From Sedimentisphaerales bacterium (GTDB lineage: Bacteria > Planctomycetota > Phycisphaerae > Sedimentisphaerales > Anaerohalosphaeraceae), in NCBI GenBank assembly GCA_016926155.1, contig JAFGPC010000054.1:1-37437 (forward strand): DNA of 37,437 bases, given 5' to 3'. A program made the translations under genes and the position numbers. The notes under the pieces were generated by a model that saw only the letters and a list, made by a program, of their open reading frames with translations, was not told the DNA's origin and did not search any database. Positions 1-7,459 of the stretch are shown here, one piece after another. The number at the start of each line of letters is the position of its first letter. Positions within the stretch are counted from its first letter, which is position 1.

Positions 1-1260
1 ACGCACGATATCACCAAGTACACCAAGGCGAAGGTATTTTCCGAGATCGGCAAGAAGACCGAGGTCTTCGTCCGCTTCTCCACGGTGGCCGGCGAGCGCG
101 GGGCCGCCGACGCCGAACGAGACATCCGCGGTTTTGCGATCAAGTTTTACACCGAACAGGGCAACTGGGACCTGGTGGGCAACAACACGCCGGTGTTTTT
201 CCTGCGTGATCCTCTGAAATTCCCCGACCTTAACCACGCCGTCAAGCGCGATCCCAAAACCAACCTGCGCAGCGCCCGCAACAACTGGGACTTCTGGACC
301 AACCTGCCCGAAGCCCTGCACCAGGTAACCATCACCATGAGCGAGAGGGGTATCCCGCTTTCCTATCGGCACATGAACGGCTACGGCAGCCACACCTACA
401 GCCTGATCAACGCCAAGGGGGAACGATTCTGGATCAAGTTCCACCTTAAAACCCAGCAGGGGATCAAATGCCTCACCGATGCCGAGGCCGAGGCGATCAT
501 CGGCAAGTGCCGGGAAAGCCACCAACGGGACCTGTTCGACAGCATCGAGAAGGGCGATTTCCCCAAGTGGAACATGAAGATACAGGTGGTGCCGGAGAAA
601 GAAGCCGCCCACTTTCCGTTCAATCCTTTCGATCTGACCAAGGTATGGCCGCACAAGAAGTACCCGCTGATGGATGTGGGTGTGCTCGAGCTGAACAAGA
701 ACCCAGAGAACTACTTTGCTGACGTCGAACAGGCTGCCTTCAATCCGGCCAATATCGTGCCGGGGATCGGATTTTCCCCGGACAAAATGCTACAGGGTCG
801 TCTGTTTTCCTATGGAGACGCTCAACGCTATCGTCTGGGTGTGAATCATCACCTGATCCCGGTCAACCGCGCCCGTTGCCCGGTTCACACGTTCCATCGC
901 GACGGCCAGATGCGAGTGGACGGTAACGAGGGCAGCACCCTTGGCTACGAGCCGAACAGCTACGGTGAATGGCAGGAGCAGCCCGAATTCCGCGAGCCGC
1001 CGCTGGCTCTTGATGGAGCGGCCGATCATTGGAGCCACCGGGAAGACGATGATGATTACTATTCACAGCCTGGCGCGCTGTTCCGGCTGATGAATCCCCA
1101 ACAACAAAAGGCACTTTTCGAAAATACCGCTCGCGCCATGGGCGACGCCCCCAAGCCGATCAAGATCCGCCACATCGGAAACTGCTTGAAGGCCGATCCG
1201 GCATACGGCAAGGGAGTCGCCGATGCGCTGGGCATCCCGCTGAGCGAAGTACCCGCGTAA
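1..1260 (+). CDS. katA: Catalase (monofunctional haem catalase), 5' end missing
   Basis: This enzyme breaks down hydrogen peroxide to water and oxygen. The reading frame is open from base 1, so the gene starts before the window; 419 residues are visible. The conserved [14 protein letters not shown] and [19 protein letters not shown] segments lie at visible residues 29-62, including the distal-pocket Asn near residue 61. The proximal haem ligand motif [14 protein letters not shown] is intact, with its Tyr at about residue 271. The distal catalytic His lies in the missing N-terminus, about 60-70 residues by comparison with the usual 480-500 residue enzymes. The C-terminus ends soon after the haem domain, as in small-subunit (KatA-type) catalases rather than long KatE types. 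Codon use is more GC-rich than in most genes downstream. The family is certain; the katA symbol is by length and type only. Confidence 0.95.
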   Translation, partial: THDITKYTKAKVFSEIGKKTEVFVRFSTVAGERGAADAERDIRGFAIKFYTEQGNWDLVGNNTPVFFLRDPLKFPDLNHAVKRDPKTNLRSARNNWDFWTNLPEALHQVTITMSERGIPLSYRHMNGYGSHTYSLINAKGERFWIKFHLKTQQGIKCLTDAEAEAIIGKCRESHQRDLFDSIEKGDFPKWNMKIQVVPEKEAAHFPFNPFDLTKVWPHKKYPLMDVGVLELNKNPENYFADVEQAAFNPANIVPGIGFSPDKMLQGRLFSYGDAQRYRLGVNHHLIPVNRARCPVHTFHRDGQMRVDGNEGSTLGYEPNSYGEWQEQPEFREPPLALDGAADHWSHREDDDDYYSQPGALFRLMNPQQQKALFENTARAMGDAPKPIKIRHIGNCLKADPAYGKGVADALGIPLSEVPA

Positions 1261-1291
1261 CGCGAAAGAACCAACACGACAAATTCCCAAT

Positions 1292-1325
1292 GGGATTGCT
1301 CCGGCATCGCTGGGGCAATCCCGTT
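1292..1325 (+). terminator. Probable terminator after the catalase gene
   Basis: A stem formed by 1292-1303 and 1311-1322 (12 pairs, two of them G-T) encloses a 7-base loop and is followed by GTTT. It sits 31 bases after the catalase stop. The T-run is short, so termination may be partial. Confidence 0.5.
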
Positions 1326-1380
1326 TCACCTTCCACATCCTTCATATTTAGATTCTGTGAGATTCATGATGCGGGGATTC

Positions 1381-1409
1381 TTGACGATTCCGTAACTCGA
1401 CTCTATAGT
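1381..1409 (+). promoter_or_regulatory. Sigma-70-like promoter for the fluC-DUF190 operon
   Basis: TTGACG (1381-1386) and TATAGT (1404-1409) are separated by exactly 17 bases, a near-consensus housekeeping promoter. The start of transcription would fall near 1416, about 20 bases before the fluC start codon. That leaves too little leader for a fluoride riboswitch, and no crcB-motif RNA was recognised here. Confidence 0.65.
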
Positions 1410-1437
1410 GCACTGGATTTAATTAGGAATTGATCGG

Positions 1438-1827
1438 ATGCGGGATATTTTTTTTGTGGCGATAGCCGGGGCGGCTGGGGCGCTGTGCCGTTGGGGCGCG
1501 GGTGTGCTCGCAGGACGTGTACTGGGGCAGGATTTTCCCTATGGAACGCTGATTGTCAATGTATTGGGCTGTTTTTTGTTGGGATTCGTGATGCATCTGG
1601 GCCTGACAACAGACCTCATCCCCCAGTCAGCAAGAATTGCCATAACGGTGGGATTCCTCGGTGCTTTAACGACATTTTCCACCTTTGGCTATGAAACGAT
1701 CAAACTGCTGGAAGACAGTGCGTGGCTGACAGCGGCCGGGAACGTGGTGTTGAATCTGGTACTGGGACTGGCCGCTGCTGTCGGCGGATTGACCTTGGGC
1801 AAGGCGATTGTGGGAGGAACGGGATAA
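1438..1827 (+). CDS. crcB: Fluoride channel FluC (CrcB)
   Basis: A 129-residue inner-membrane protein with four hydrophobic segments, the normal size for the FluC/CrcB family. These proteins form dual-topology dimers that export fluoride. Family signatures are visible: VNVLGCFLLGF (Asn41 in the pore) and GFLGALTTFSTFGYET (72-87), which holds the Phe80, Thr82 and Phe83 positions of the fluoride path. The start is supported by AGGA nine bases upstream and by the promoter at 1381-1409. The stop overlaps the start of the next gene (TAATG), so the DUF190 protein is translationally coupled. FluC next to DUF190 is a recurring arrangement in bacteria. Confidence 0.93.
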   Translation: MRDIFFVAIAGAAGALCRWGAGVLAGRVLGQDFPYGTLIVNVLGCFLLGFVMHLGLTTDLIPQSARIAITVGFLGALTTFSTFGYETIKLLEDSAWLTAAGNVVLNLVLGLAAAVGGLTLGKAIVGGTG

Positions 1828-2165
1828 TGCGGGCATTGGAAGGTGATCAGGTCTGTATGCGTATTTTTATCAGCGAAGGCGATAAGGTTGATAAGAAGCC
1901 GCTGTATAAAGAACTCCTGAACCTGCTTCGCAAAGAGGAGATCGCCGGAGCGACTGTGCTGCGGGGAATGGCCGGATTCGGGGCTAAGAGCCATCTGCAC
2001 ACGGCGGGATTGCTGGCGTTAAGCCAGGACCTGCCGATCCTAATCGAAGCAGTCGATACACAGGAACACCTGGACCGTGTACTGCCGAAAATCGATGCGA
2101 TGGTAGGTGAAGGTTTGATCACACTGGAAAAGGTGCATGTGCTTCGCTATGCGCCGAAGAAATAG
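1827..2165 (+). CDS. DUF190 family protein
   Basis: A 112-residue protein of the DUF190 family, which has a small ferredoxin-like alpha/beta fold and is often encoded beside crcB. Its biochemical role is not established; a regulatory or accessory part in fluoride export is inferred from context. Conserved features include the opening RALEGDQVCMRIFI, the central ATVLRGMAGFGAKS glycine motif followed by LHTAGLLALSQDLPI, and the closing EGLITLEKVHVLRYAPK. The ATG at 1827 overlaps the fluC stop codon and has GGAGG nine bases upstream; longer in-frame starts inside fluC do not match the family. Confidence 0.88.
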   Translation: MRALEGDQVCMRIFISEGDKVDKKPLYKELLNLLRKEEIAGATVLRGMAGFGAKSHLHTAGLLALSQDLPILIEAVDTQEHLDRVLPKIDAMVGEGLITLEKVHVLRYAPKK

Positions 2166-2182
2166 GTGAAAGGAGTCCGGAC

Positions 2183-4012
2183 ATGTTTTTTCCGCGGAAG
2201 ATTCGCAAGATTGTCAAACTGTTTCGAGGGCAGGTCTCCCCGACGCTGGTGGGGCTGGCGGTGGGCCTGGGATTCTGGTTTGGATTAATGCCGGGTTTTT
2301 CCGGTCTGCACGCAGCATTGCTGATCGCACTGGTGCTGTTGAACATCCCGATCGGCTTATTCCTACTGTCAGCAGCGCTGGGCAAGGCGCTCTGTCTGGC
2401 TGCGGCGCCGGCATGGTTTCATATCGGCGGATTTGTACAGGCCTATTTGGGCTGGCTGTTATCGCTCCTGAGTCGGATTCCGATTGTGGGTTTAAGCGAT
2501 TTTGCCCGGCCGGCCCTGGCGGGGACCATTTTTTCCGGACCGGTCATCGGTTTTGTACTGGGCTTTATCGCCGGCCAGATTGTCCTGGGATTCCGCAGGA
2601 CATGGCTCAAGCTGGAAAGCAACTCGGAAAAGTTTGCCAAGTGGCAGGAAAAAGGGTGGGTTCGTTTTCTGGATTGGCTGCTGGTAGGCAAACGTGCCAA
2701 GAATGCACGGGAAGCCATGGAATTCAAGACAGTATACCTGCGTAAGGCAGGGGCGATTTTCGTTGTACTTGTCATCGCCCTGCTGATCGGACTGGTCTGG
2801 TTTGTGAAAAATGAGCTGATTCGGGACACGGCTGCTGAGGTTTTGACCAAGGCTAACGGGGCCAAAGTGGATATCGCTCAGGTCGAGCTGGCTCCAACTA
2901 AAGGAAACATAGCTGTAGAAGGTATCTGCGTAACCGACCGTCAGAAACCCACCCAGAACCAGGTCCAGATCGGAGAAATCTCCGCCAAGGCGGATGTGTA
3001 CAGTCTTTCGGTGGGCAAGCTGATCATGGATCAGGTGAAAGTGTCTGAGATCCTATTCGATCAGCCGCGCCAGACTCCGGGTGAGGTATTGCCCGAGGAG
3101 GAACCGCAAGATACATTCGATCCAAAGGATTTTGGCCTGGAGGATATCACAGCAGCCAAGATTGAGGAGTATTTTGAGAAGGCCAAGACAGTTCGTGACT
3201 GGCTTGGTAAAATTCGACGGTGGCTGCCCGAATCAAAAGAGCAGGCTGAGAAGCCGACACAGGAGGCCCCTCATAAATATCTGGACTATCTGACCGCACG
3301 GGCCCAGGTCGCTCCGATAGTAAAGATGCTGGCGCGCAATATAACCGCGGACAAGGTGGATATTCCTCTTGGGCAGTTCGGTGTCAGCACTATAAATCTG
3401 ACCAACCTGAGTAACGCTCCTCGTGCGGCGAAGCTGCCAATGGGATTGGAGATCCGTTCTCTGAAGGAGGATGGACCACAGATCAAGATCGACTGGCATT
3501 TTGACGATCCGGATCAGGCTGGGATGGTGACCGGAACCTTTTCCGGGCTGGATCTCGGGCAGATGCAGTCGGGGCTGGCTTCGCAAAACGCCCTGGACTT
3601 TCAAAGCGGAACCCTGGCGGGGACCTTCAAGGGCACGTTGAATCAGCAGGTAATCGACCTGACCGTGGACGTGAAGGTCAACGAACTGGCGGCCGATTCA
3701 TCCAAGGGGCTATTCGGCATGGACGCCAAAACCACGGATGAGGTGTTTGCGGTGATGAAGGACCTGGACCTGTCGGTACGGATGGTAGGACCTGTGACCC
3801 AACCCCGGCTGATCTTCGACAGCAAGGCCCTGAGTAAGACGTTTCAGGACAAGCTCATCGAGGCCGGCAAACAACGGCTGGCCAATGAGATGAATCAGCA
3901 GCTCGAAAAGGCCCTGGGCGACAATGTACCCGCCGAGGTCAAGGAGATTATCAAGCCGGAGACTATTACCGAAGGTCTCAAAGGCCTCTTCGGCGAAAAG
4001 AAAAAGCAATAA
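2183..4012 (+). CDS. Membrane protein fusing TIGR03546-like and TIGR03545-like regions
   Basis: A 609-residue protein. Residues 1-150 are hydrophobic with several membrane segments (about 20-75 and 110-137) and resemble the uncharacterised TIGR03546 family. A further membrane span at about 190-208 leads into a long, probably periplasmic region with an AsmA/TIGR03545-like pattern (KVDIAQVELAP, then repeated beta-strand modules ending in LTVDVKVNELAADSSKGLFGMD and an amphipathic C-terminus). The two families are usually encoded by neighbouring genes in outer-membrane bacteria; here they are one polypeptide. AAGGAG lies about 9 bases before the ATG, and the gene follows DUF190 by 17 bases, so it probably belongs to the fluC transcript. 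AsmA-like proteins act in envelope lipid or assembly processes; the role here is unknown. Family names are from memory of sequence patterns. Confidence 0.75.
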   Translation: MFFPRKIRKIVKLFRGQVSPTLVGLAVGLGFWFGLMPGFSGLHAALLIALVLLNIPIGLFLLSAALGKALCLAAAPAWFHIGGFVQAYLGWLLSLLSRIPIVGLSDFARPALAGTIFSGPVIGFVLGFIAGQIVLGFRRTWLKLESNSEKFAKWQEKGWVRFLDWLLVGKRAKNAREAMEFKTVYLRKAGAIFVVLVIALLIGLVWFVKNELIRDTAAEVLTKANGAKVDIAQVELAPTKGNIAVEGICVTDRQKPTQNQVQIGEISAKADVYSLSVGKLIMDQVKVSEILFDQPRQTPGEVLPEEEPQDTFDPKDFGLEDITAAKIEEYFEKAKTVRDWLGKIRRWLPESKEQAEKPTQEAPHKYLDYLTARAQVAPIVKMLARNITADKVDIPLGQFGVSTINLTNLSNAPRAAKLPMGLEIRSLKEDGPQIKIDWHFDDPDQAGMVTGTFSGLDLGQMQSGLASQNALDFQSGTLAGTFKGTLNQQVIDLTVDVKVNELAADSSKGLFGMDAKTTDEVFAVMKDLDLSVRMVGPVTQPRLIFDSKALSKTFQDKLIEAGKQRLANEMNQQLEKALGDNVPAEVKEIIKPETITEGLKGLFGEKKKQ

Positions 4013-4033
4013 ATCCAAATTGATCAATCTTTT

Positions 4034-4864
4034 TTATTTTCCGATGCGGATCGAGCCGTTGCTGGTGCGCAGCGTCAACCGGCCGGTCCCTTCGCCGATG
4101 GTTCCTTCCAGGCGGTTCTTCTTGAATTCCCCCTGCACCAGGATAGGCAGATCCGTTTTCACCGAGCCGTTGCTCGTGCGGGCCGAGACCCGGGCCGAGA
4201 AATTGGGTGGTGCCGTAAAGGTGATCGAGCCGTTGCTGGTTTCAATGGATATATCCGGCGCTTCACTTGCGCCGGCGGCACAGAGCACCTCCACGCCTCC
4301 GTTGCTGGTCTTTGCACGAATGTTGTTCATGACATCACGGCAGGTAATCTTTCCGTTGCTGGTGTGAACATCAATCGGGCCTGCTACCTGTTCCATATTG
4401 ATTCTGCCGTTGCTCGTGCGTGCTTTGACCTGTCCGGCAAGGCTTCCGGCAGTAATCGCACCGTTACTGGTATGAACGTCGATCCCACTTTGCCGCGGAA
4501 CAGAGATATCGAACGAGATGCCGATATGCCGGGCCAGATCGACAGATGGCTTTTGCACCTGAACCTCCATTCGCTGGCCCGTATCCACCAGGCTGATTTC
4601 GACGGCCTCGGCCACATCCATGGCCTCTTCGTGCGTCCAGCCGCGGGCGCTGATCGTGGCAACCACATGACACGTATTCTGATCCCAGCCGGTCACATCG
4701 ATGGCGCCGTTGCTGCTTTCGGCGATCAGGGTGCTTCCGGACGGCATTTCCGCAGTAAGCTCCTGAACCACTTCGACACGAACCGGGGGATTGCTGCTGT
4801 TAATGAAACATCCGCTCAGGAGCAAACTTAGACCTATGACCGGAAATAATATCGCCGTCCTCAT
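4034..4864 (-). CDS. DUF4097-type beta-helical lipoprotein with TSNG repeats
   Basis: A 276-residue lipoprotein. The signal peptide ends in the lipobox LLSGC, with lipidated Cys19. The rest is a repeating beta-strand protein in which the tetrapeptide (T/S)SNG occurs eight times (SSNGAI, TSNGAI, TSNGRI, TSNGKI, TSNGGV, TSNGSI, TSNGSV, TSNGSI), spaced about 18-40 residues apart. This is the pattern of DUF4097/GIN-type putative adhesins, which fold as right-handed beta helices. AAAGGGG lies seven bases before the ATG. It converges on the preceding gene with only 21 bases between stops. Function is unknown; a surface or periplasmic role is inferred from the lipid anchor. Confidence 0.85.
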   Translation of the reverse strand: MRTAILFPVIGLSLLLSGCFINSSNPPVRVEVVQELTAEMPSGSTLIAESSNGAIDVTGWDQNTCHVVATISARGWTHEEAMDVAEAVEISLVDTGQRMEVQVQKPSVDLARHIGISFDISVPRQSGIDVHTSNGAITAGSLAGQVKARTSNGRINMEQVAGPIDVHTSNGKITCRDVMNNIRAKTSNGGVEVLCAAGASEAPDISIETSNGSITFTAPPNFSARVSARTSNGSVKTDLPILVQGEFKKNRLEGTIGEGTGRLTLRTSNGSIRIGK

Positions 4865-5039
4865 CGTTTTTCCCCTTTCTCTTTATCCATGACTACAGAC
4901 CTGTTCCGCACTCTATCTAGCCCGGTAGTCGTCTCCGGGGCCCTATTATTTCAAATTTTTCCTGGATGTCTATTTTTTTGTAATTCTTTTTGTGCATATG
5001 CGACTGCGTATCGGTACACGAAAAAGAAAGGATAAAACA

Positions 5040-5303
5040 ATGATGATAATCGAAGAAATCCAAATCAAACCGATACAACAAAGGGAAAGGGGTACGCCGA
5101 ATCCCCTCACCGAGGGCAAATTTGCCGAAGAGCTGTATTTCATGCTGATCAGTTCCCCCATGCGGAACCGGATTGAGGCTTTGGCGCAAAAATACGGATT
5201 GTCACGAAAGGAATTGAAAGACAACATCCTGCTCACCGCCGGACGGTTCGGCCAGTCGATTGACCTGGCAACAAGCGAGACCGTGTATATGCCAAGCCGT
5301 TAA
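5040..5303 (+). CDS. Hypothetical protein, 87 residues
   Basis: A small soluble protein that I do not recognise. The ATG at 5040 is chosen because GAAAGGA lies seven bases upstream; an in-frame ATG at 4992 would add 16 basic residues and has no ribosome site. The C-terminal half (MRNRIEALAQKYGLSRKELKD, then NILLTAGRFGQS) looks like a helical bundle with a possible helix-turn-helix around KYGLSRKELKD, which hints at DNA or protein binding but is not diagnostic. The stop overlaps the stop of the convergent PEP-CTERM gene by two bases. The good ribosome site supports a real gene. Confidence 0.6.
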   Translation: MMIIEEIQIKPIQQRERGTPNPLTEGKFAEELYFMLISSPMRNRIEALAQKYGLSRKELKDNILLTAGRFGQSIDLATSETVYMPSR

Positions 5304-5761
5304 CTCGTTCGTATCGACCGAAGAACAAGACCACCCAGACCCAGCAGAACCATGGATGTCGGTTCAGGGATATGGTATCGAAAAATTTCGCCATCAGGTT
5401 CAAAGGGTCTGAGATAAGAGACCACCAGATCGGCGACACCCTGGCCTGTCCAGGTAATGCCATCGACTATAACACCCGACTCGGTACCAAAGAAGTTGAT
5501 TATCGTTAATTCATAGTACAAACCATCAGGAGTCTGTATGTTACCAGGCAGATCGAACGGGGTTGGAAAAGTGATATTGCTTGTATCCAGTTGTAACGTA
5601 CCCATGTCGGCACCCACATCGACCAATTCAACCGAGAGTAAAATACCAAAAACGTCTTCGCCTTCGATCGTCAGAACATCCTCCTCCATGGTAAAGATCA
5701 GACCAGCCGAAGCCATACCTGCAATGCCCAGAACGAGAATTAGGATGATAAGCTTTTCCAT
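5300..5761 (-). CDS. PEP-CTERM secreted protein, copy 3 of a tandem triplet
   Basis: A 153-residue exported protein with a signal peptide (about 1-19, ending MASAG) and a C-terminal sorting tag beginning IPEPTSMVLLGLGGLVL. In PEP-CTERM systems the tag is recognised by an exosortase in the inner membrane; no exosortase is present here. The body is nearly the same as the next two genes upstream: GLIFTMEEDVLTIEGEDVFG, then LVDVGADMGTLQLDTSN and ITWTGQGVADLVVS. The end of the tag (LRSIRTS) departs from the usual Arg-rich finish of its paralogues. GGAGG lies 8 bases before the ATG. Function of the body is unknown. Confidence 0.85.
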   Translation of the reverse strand: MEKLIILILVLGIAGMASAGLIFTMEEDVLTIEGEDVFGILLSVELVDVGADMGTLQLDTSNITFPTPFDLPGNIQTPDGLYYELTIINFFGTESGVIVDGITWTGQGVADLVVSYLRPFEPDGEIFRYHIPEPTSMVLLGLGGLVLRSIRTS

Positions 5762-5812
5762 CTTCTTGCCTCCTGATAAAAGCTTATTTCATTTTACGGC
5801 TCTTGTGCTGTC

Positions 5813-6295
5813 TTATCTGCGTCGTCGAACCAGCAGGGTGCCCAGACCCAGCAGAACCATGGATGCCGGTTCGGGGATGTGATAGCGGTACAGTTCTCCG
5901 ACAGGGTGTCCGGGCCATATGGCTAAACCACTGTAGGGGAAAATAACGACCAGATCGGCGACACCCTGACCTGTCCAGGTAATACCATCGACCATGACAC
6001 CCGACTCGGGGCCACCGAAGATGTTGCTTACCATTAATTCATAGTACAAACCATCAGGACGAATGTTCTGTACTCGGCCGGGCAGGTCGAATGGGGTCGG
6101 AAAAGTGATATTGCTTGTATCCAGTTGTAACGTACCCATATCGGCCCCGACATCGACCAGCTTGATTTCTAATAAAAAACCAAAAACGTCTTCGCCTTCG
6201 ATCGTCAGGACATCCTCGTTCATGGTAAAGATCAGACCCGCCGAAGCCATACCCGCAATGCCCAGAACGAGAATCGGGATGAGAAGCTTTTTCAT
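5813..6295 (-). CDS. PEP-CTERM secreted protein, copy 2 of a tandem triplet
   Basis: A 160-residue paralogue of its two neighbours: signal peptide MKKLLIPILVLGIAGMASAG, a small beta-rich body (LIFTMNEDVLTIEGEDVFGF, LVDVGADMGTLQLDTSN, GVMVDGITWTGQGVADLVV) and a standard tag IPEPASMVLLGLGTLLVRRR. The intergenic stretch before it (6296-6344) is also very like the one before copy 3 (5762-5812), including TCAGGAGGCAAGAAG ahead of the start. The repeat unit is therefore gene plus leader. The triplet is probably co-transcribed. Confidence 0.88.
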   Translation of the reverse strand: MKKLLIPILVLGIAGMASAGLIFTMNEDVLTIEGEDVFGFLLEIKLVDVGADMGTLQLDTSNITFPTPFDLPGRVQNIRPDGLYYELMVSNIFGGPESGVMVDGITWTGQGVADLVVIFPYSGLAIWPGHPVGELYRYHIPEPASMVLLGLGTLLVRRRR

Positions 6296-6344
6296 CTTCT
6301 TGCCTCCTGAGAAAAGCTTATTTCGTTTAACGGCCCCGGCGCTC

Positions 6345-6839
6345 TTATCTGCATCGTCGAACCAGCAGGGCGCCCAGACCCAGCAGAACCATGGATGCCG
6401 GCTCAGGAATGTGATAGCGGTACAGTTCTCCCGCAGGTTGGACTTCTCCGTCCCATCTGTTTCCCCCGGGAAGAGCGGAAACCACCAGATCGGCTACCCC
6501 CTGACCTGTCCAGGTAATACCTTCGAGCATGGCACCCGACCTGGGTGGACCAAAGATGTTGGATTGGGTGACTTCGCAGTATAAGCCGTCGGGAGTACAG
6601 TGCTGTGTTTTACCGGGTAGATCGAATTCCGTAGGAAAGAGACGAATCGGCTCGGGGATGTATAGCTGCAGTGTCCCCATATCAGCCCCGACATCGACCA
6701 GTTCGATGGAGAGGAGAAAACCGAAAACATTTTCCCCTTCGATCGTCAAAACATCCTCTTCCATGGTAAAGATCAGACCGGCCGAAGATATACCCATCAT
6801 AGACAGAACCATGGTAAGAATTGCAAGTCTTTTCATCAT
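6345..6839 (-). CDS. PEP-CTERM secreted protein, copy 1 of a tandem triplet
   Basis: A 164-residue protein, first of the three tandem paralogues in transcription order. It has a signal peptide (MMKRLAILTMVLSMMGISSAG), the shared body motifs (VLTIEGENVFGFLLSIELVD, GITWTGQGVADLVVSAL) and the tag IPEPASMVLLGLGALLVRRC. It is the most diverged copy: the segment after LQL reads YIPEPIRLFPTEFDLPGK where the others have DTSNITFPTPFDLPG. Its leader differs too (AAAGGA about 5-6 bases upstream of the first of two adjacent ATGs), which suggests that copies 2 and 3 arose from a later duplication. Confidence 0.86.
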   Translation of the reverse strand: MMKRLAILTMVLSMMGISSAGLIFTMEEDVLTIEGENVFGFLLSIELVDVGADMGTLQLYIPEPIRLFPTEFDLPGKTQHCTPDGLYCEVTQSNIFGPPRSGAMLEGITWTGQGVADLVVSALPGGNRWDGEVQPAGELYRYHIPEPASMVLLGLGALLVRRCR

Positions 6840-7231
6840 CTATCCTTTCCACTAACAATTCCCACGTAAATATATATTAAACATGATTTTCTATGTGTTA
6901 CACCTTCAATGTTACCATCATCAACTGGCACAATCAAGAAATATATTCCGGTTATGAGAAAAAACGCACAAAGTGATTGTGGCTTTTCCGCCTCGACTTT
7001 TTATACTAACTTCTATTCTTGCATAAATCTTTCTTACTGGAACCTGTTCCAACCATTCTGGAAAGAGGTGTTTTTCAATATTATAAACGTGGATCATGAG
7101 GATTTTTGCTGGCTTCTAATGCCTTTATACGATCTGTTTTAGCAATATTACCATATTCGATGGACACTGGTTTCAATCGAGGTAACAATAAGGTGGAACA
7201 GATGGATTTTCCTTATTTTAAGGAAATGTAA
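6840..7231. other. Intergenic region without a convincing gene
   Basis: AT-rich spacer between the PEP-CTERM triplet (-) and a small membrane protein (+). It holds an inverted repeat TGGAAC-CT-GTTCCA at 7038-7051. A 77-codon frame at 6909-7142 has no ribosome site and no protein-like pattern. The promoter for the triplet should lie near 6860-6910, but no good match was found. Confidence 0.5.
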
Positions 7232-7414
7232 GTGTCAAATATACTATTAGTTATTGATGCAGGTCTTCGATTTGTGTTATGGCTATTGCCCGGTTTGATC
7301 TTGATTGTAGTCATCCTGCTGGCCTTTTCCTGGGTGGATCGTCGTCGAGATCATCAGAATATAGTAGACAAATCCAATGAGCACAAAGACAAAGACGAAC
7401 CTTCAAATCGGTGA
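7232..7414 (+). CDS. Small membrane protein, 60 residues
   Basis: A possible small protein starting with GTG; AAGGAAA lies seven bases upstream. It has one hydrophobic helix (about residues 12-32, FVLWLLPGLILIVVILLAF) followed by a strongly charged tail (SWVDRRRDHQN, KSNEHKDKDEPSN). Such single-span peptides are common, and no family was recognised. Its stop lies 45 bases from that of the convergent PQQ-propeller gene. The hydrophobic/charged split and ribosome site favour a real gene, but its short length leaves doubt. Confidence 0.45.
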   Translation: MSNILLVIDAGLRFVLWLLPGLILIVVILLAFSWVDRRRDHQNIVDKSNEHKDKDEPSNR

Positions 7415-7459
7415 TCGAAAATTCAAGCCGGATTGTCATTTCCGCTTTATGAGTGTGTT

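Noticed and set aside
1340-1437. Possible fluoride riboswitch upstream of fluC
   Set aside because: No crcB-motif core was recognisable and the predicted transcript start leaves only about 20 bases of leader.
6909-7142. 77-codon plus-strand open frame
   Set aside because: No ribosome site, AT-driven composition and no family resemblance.
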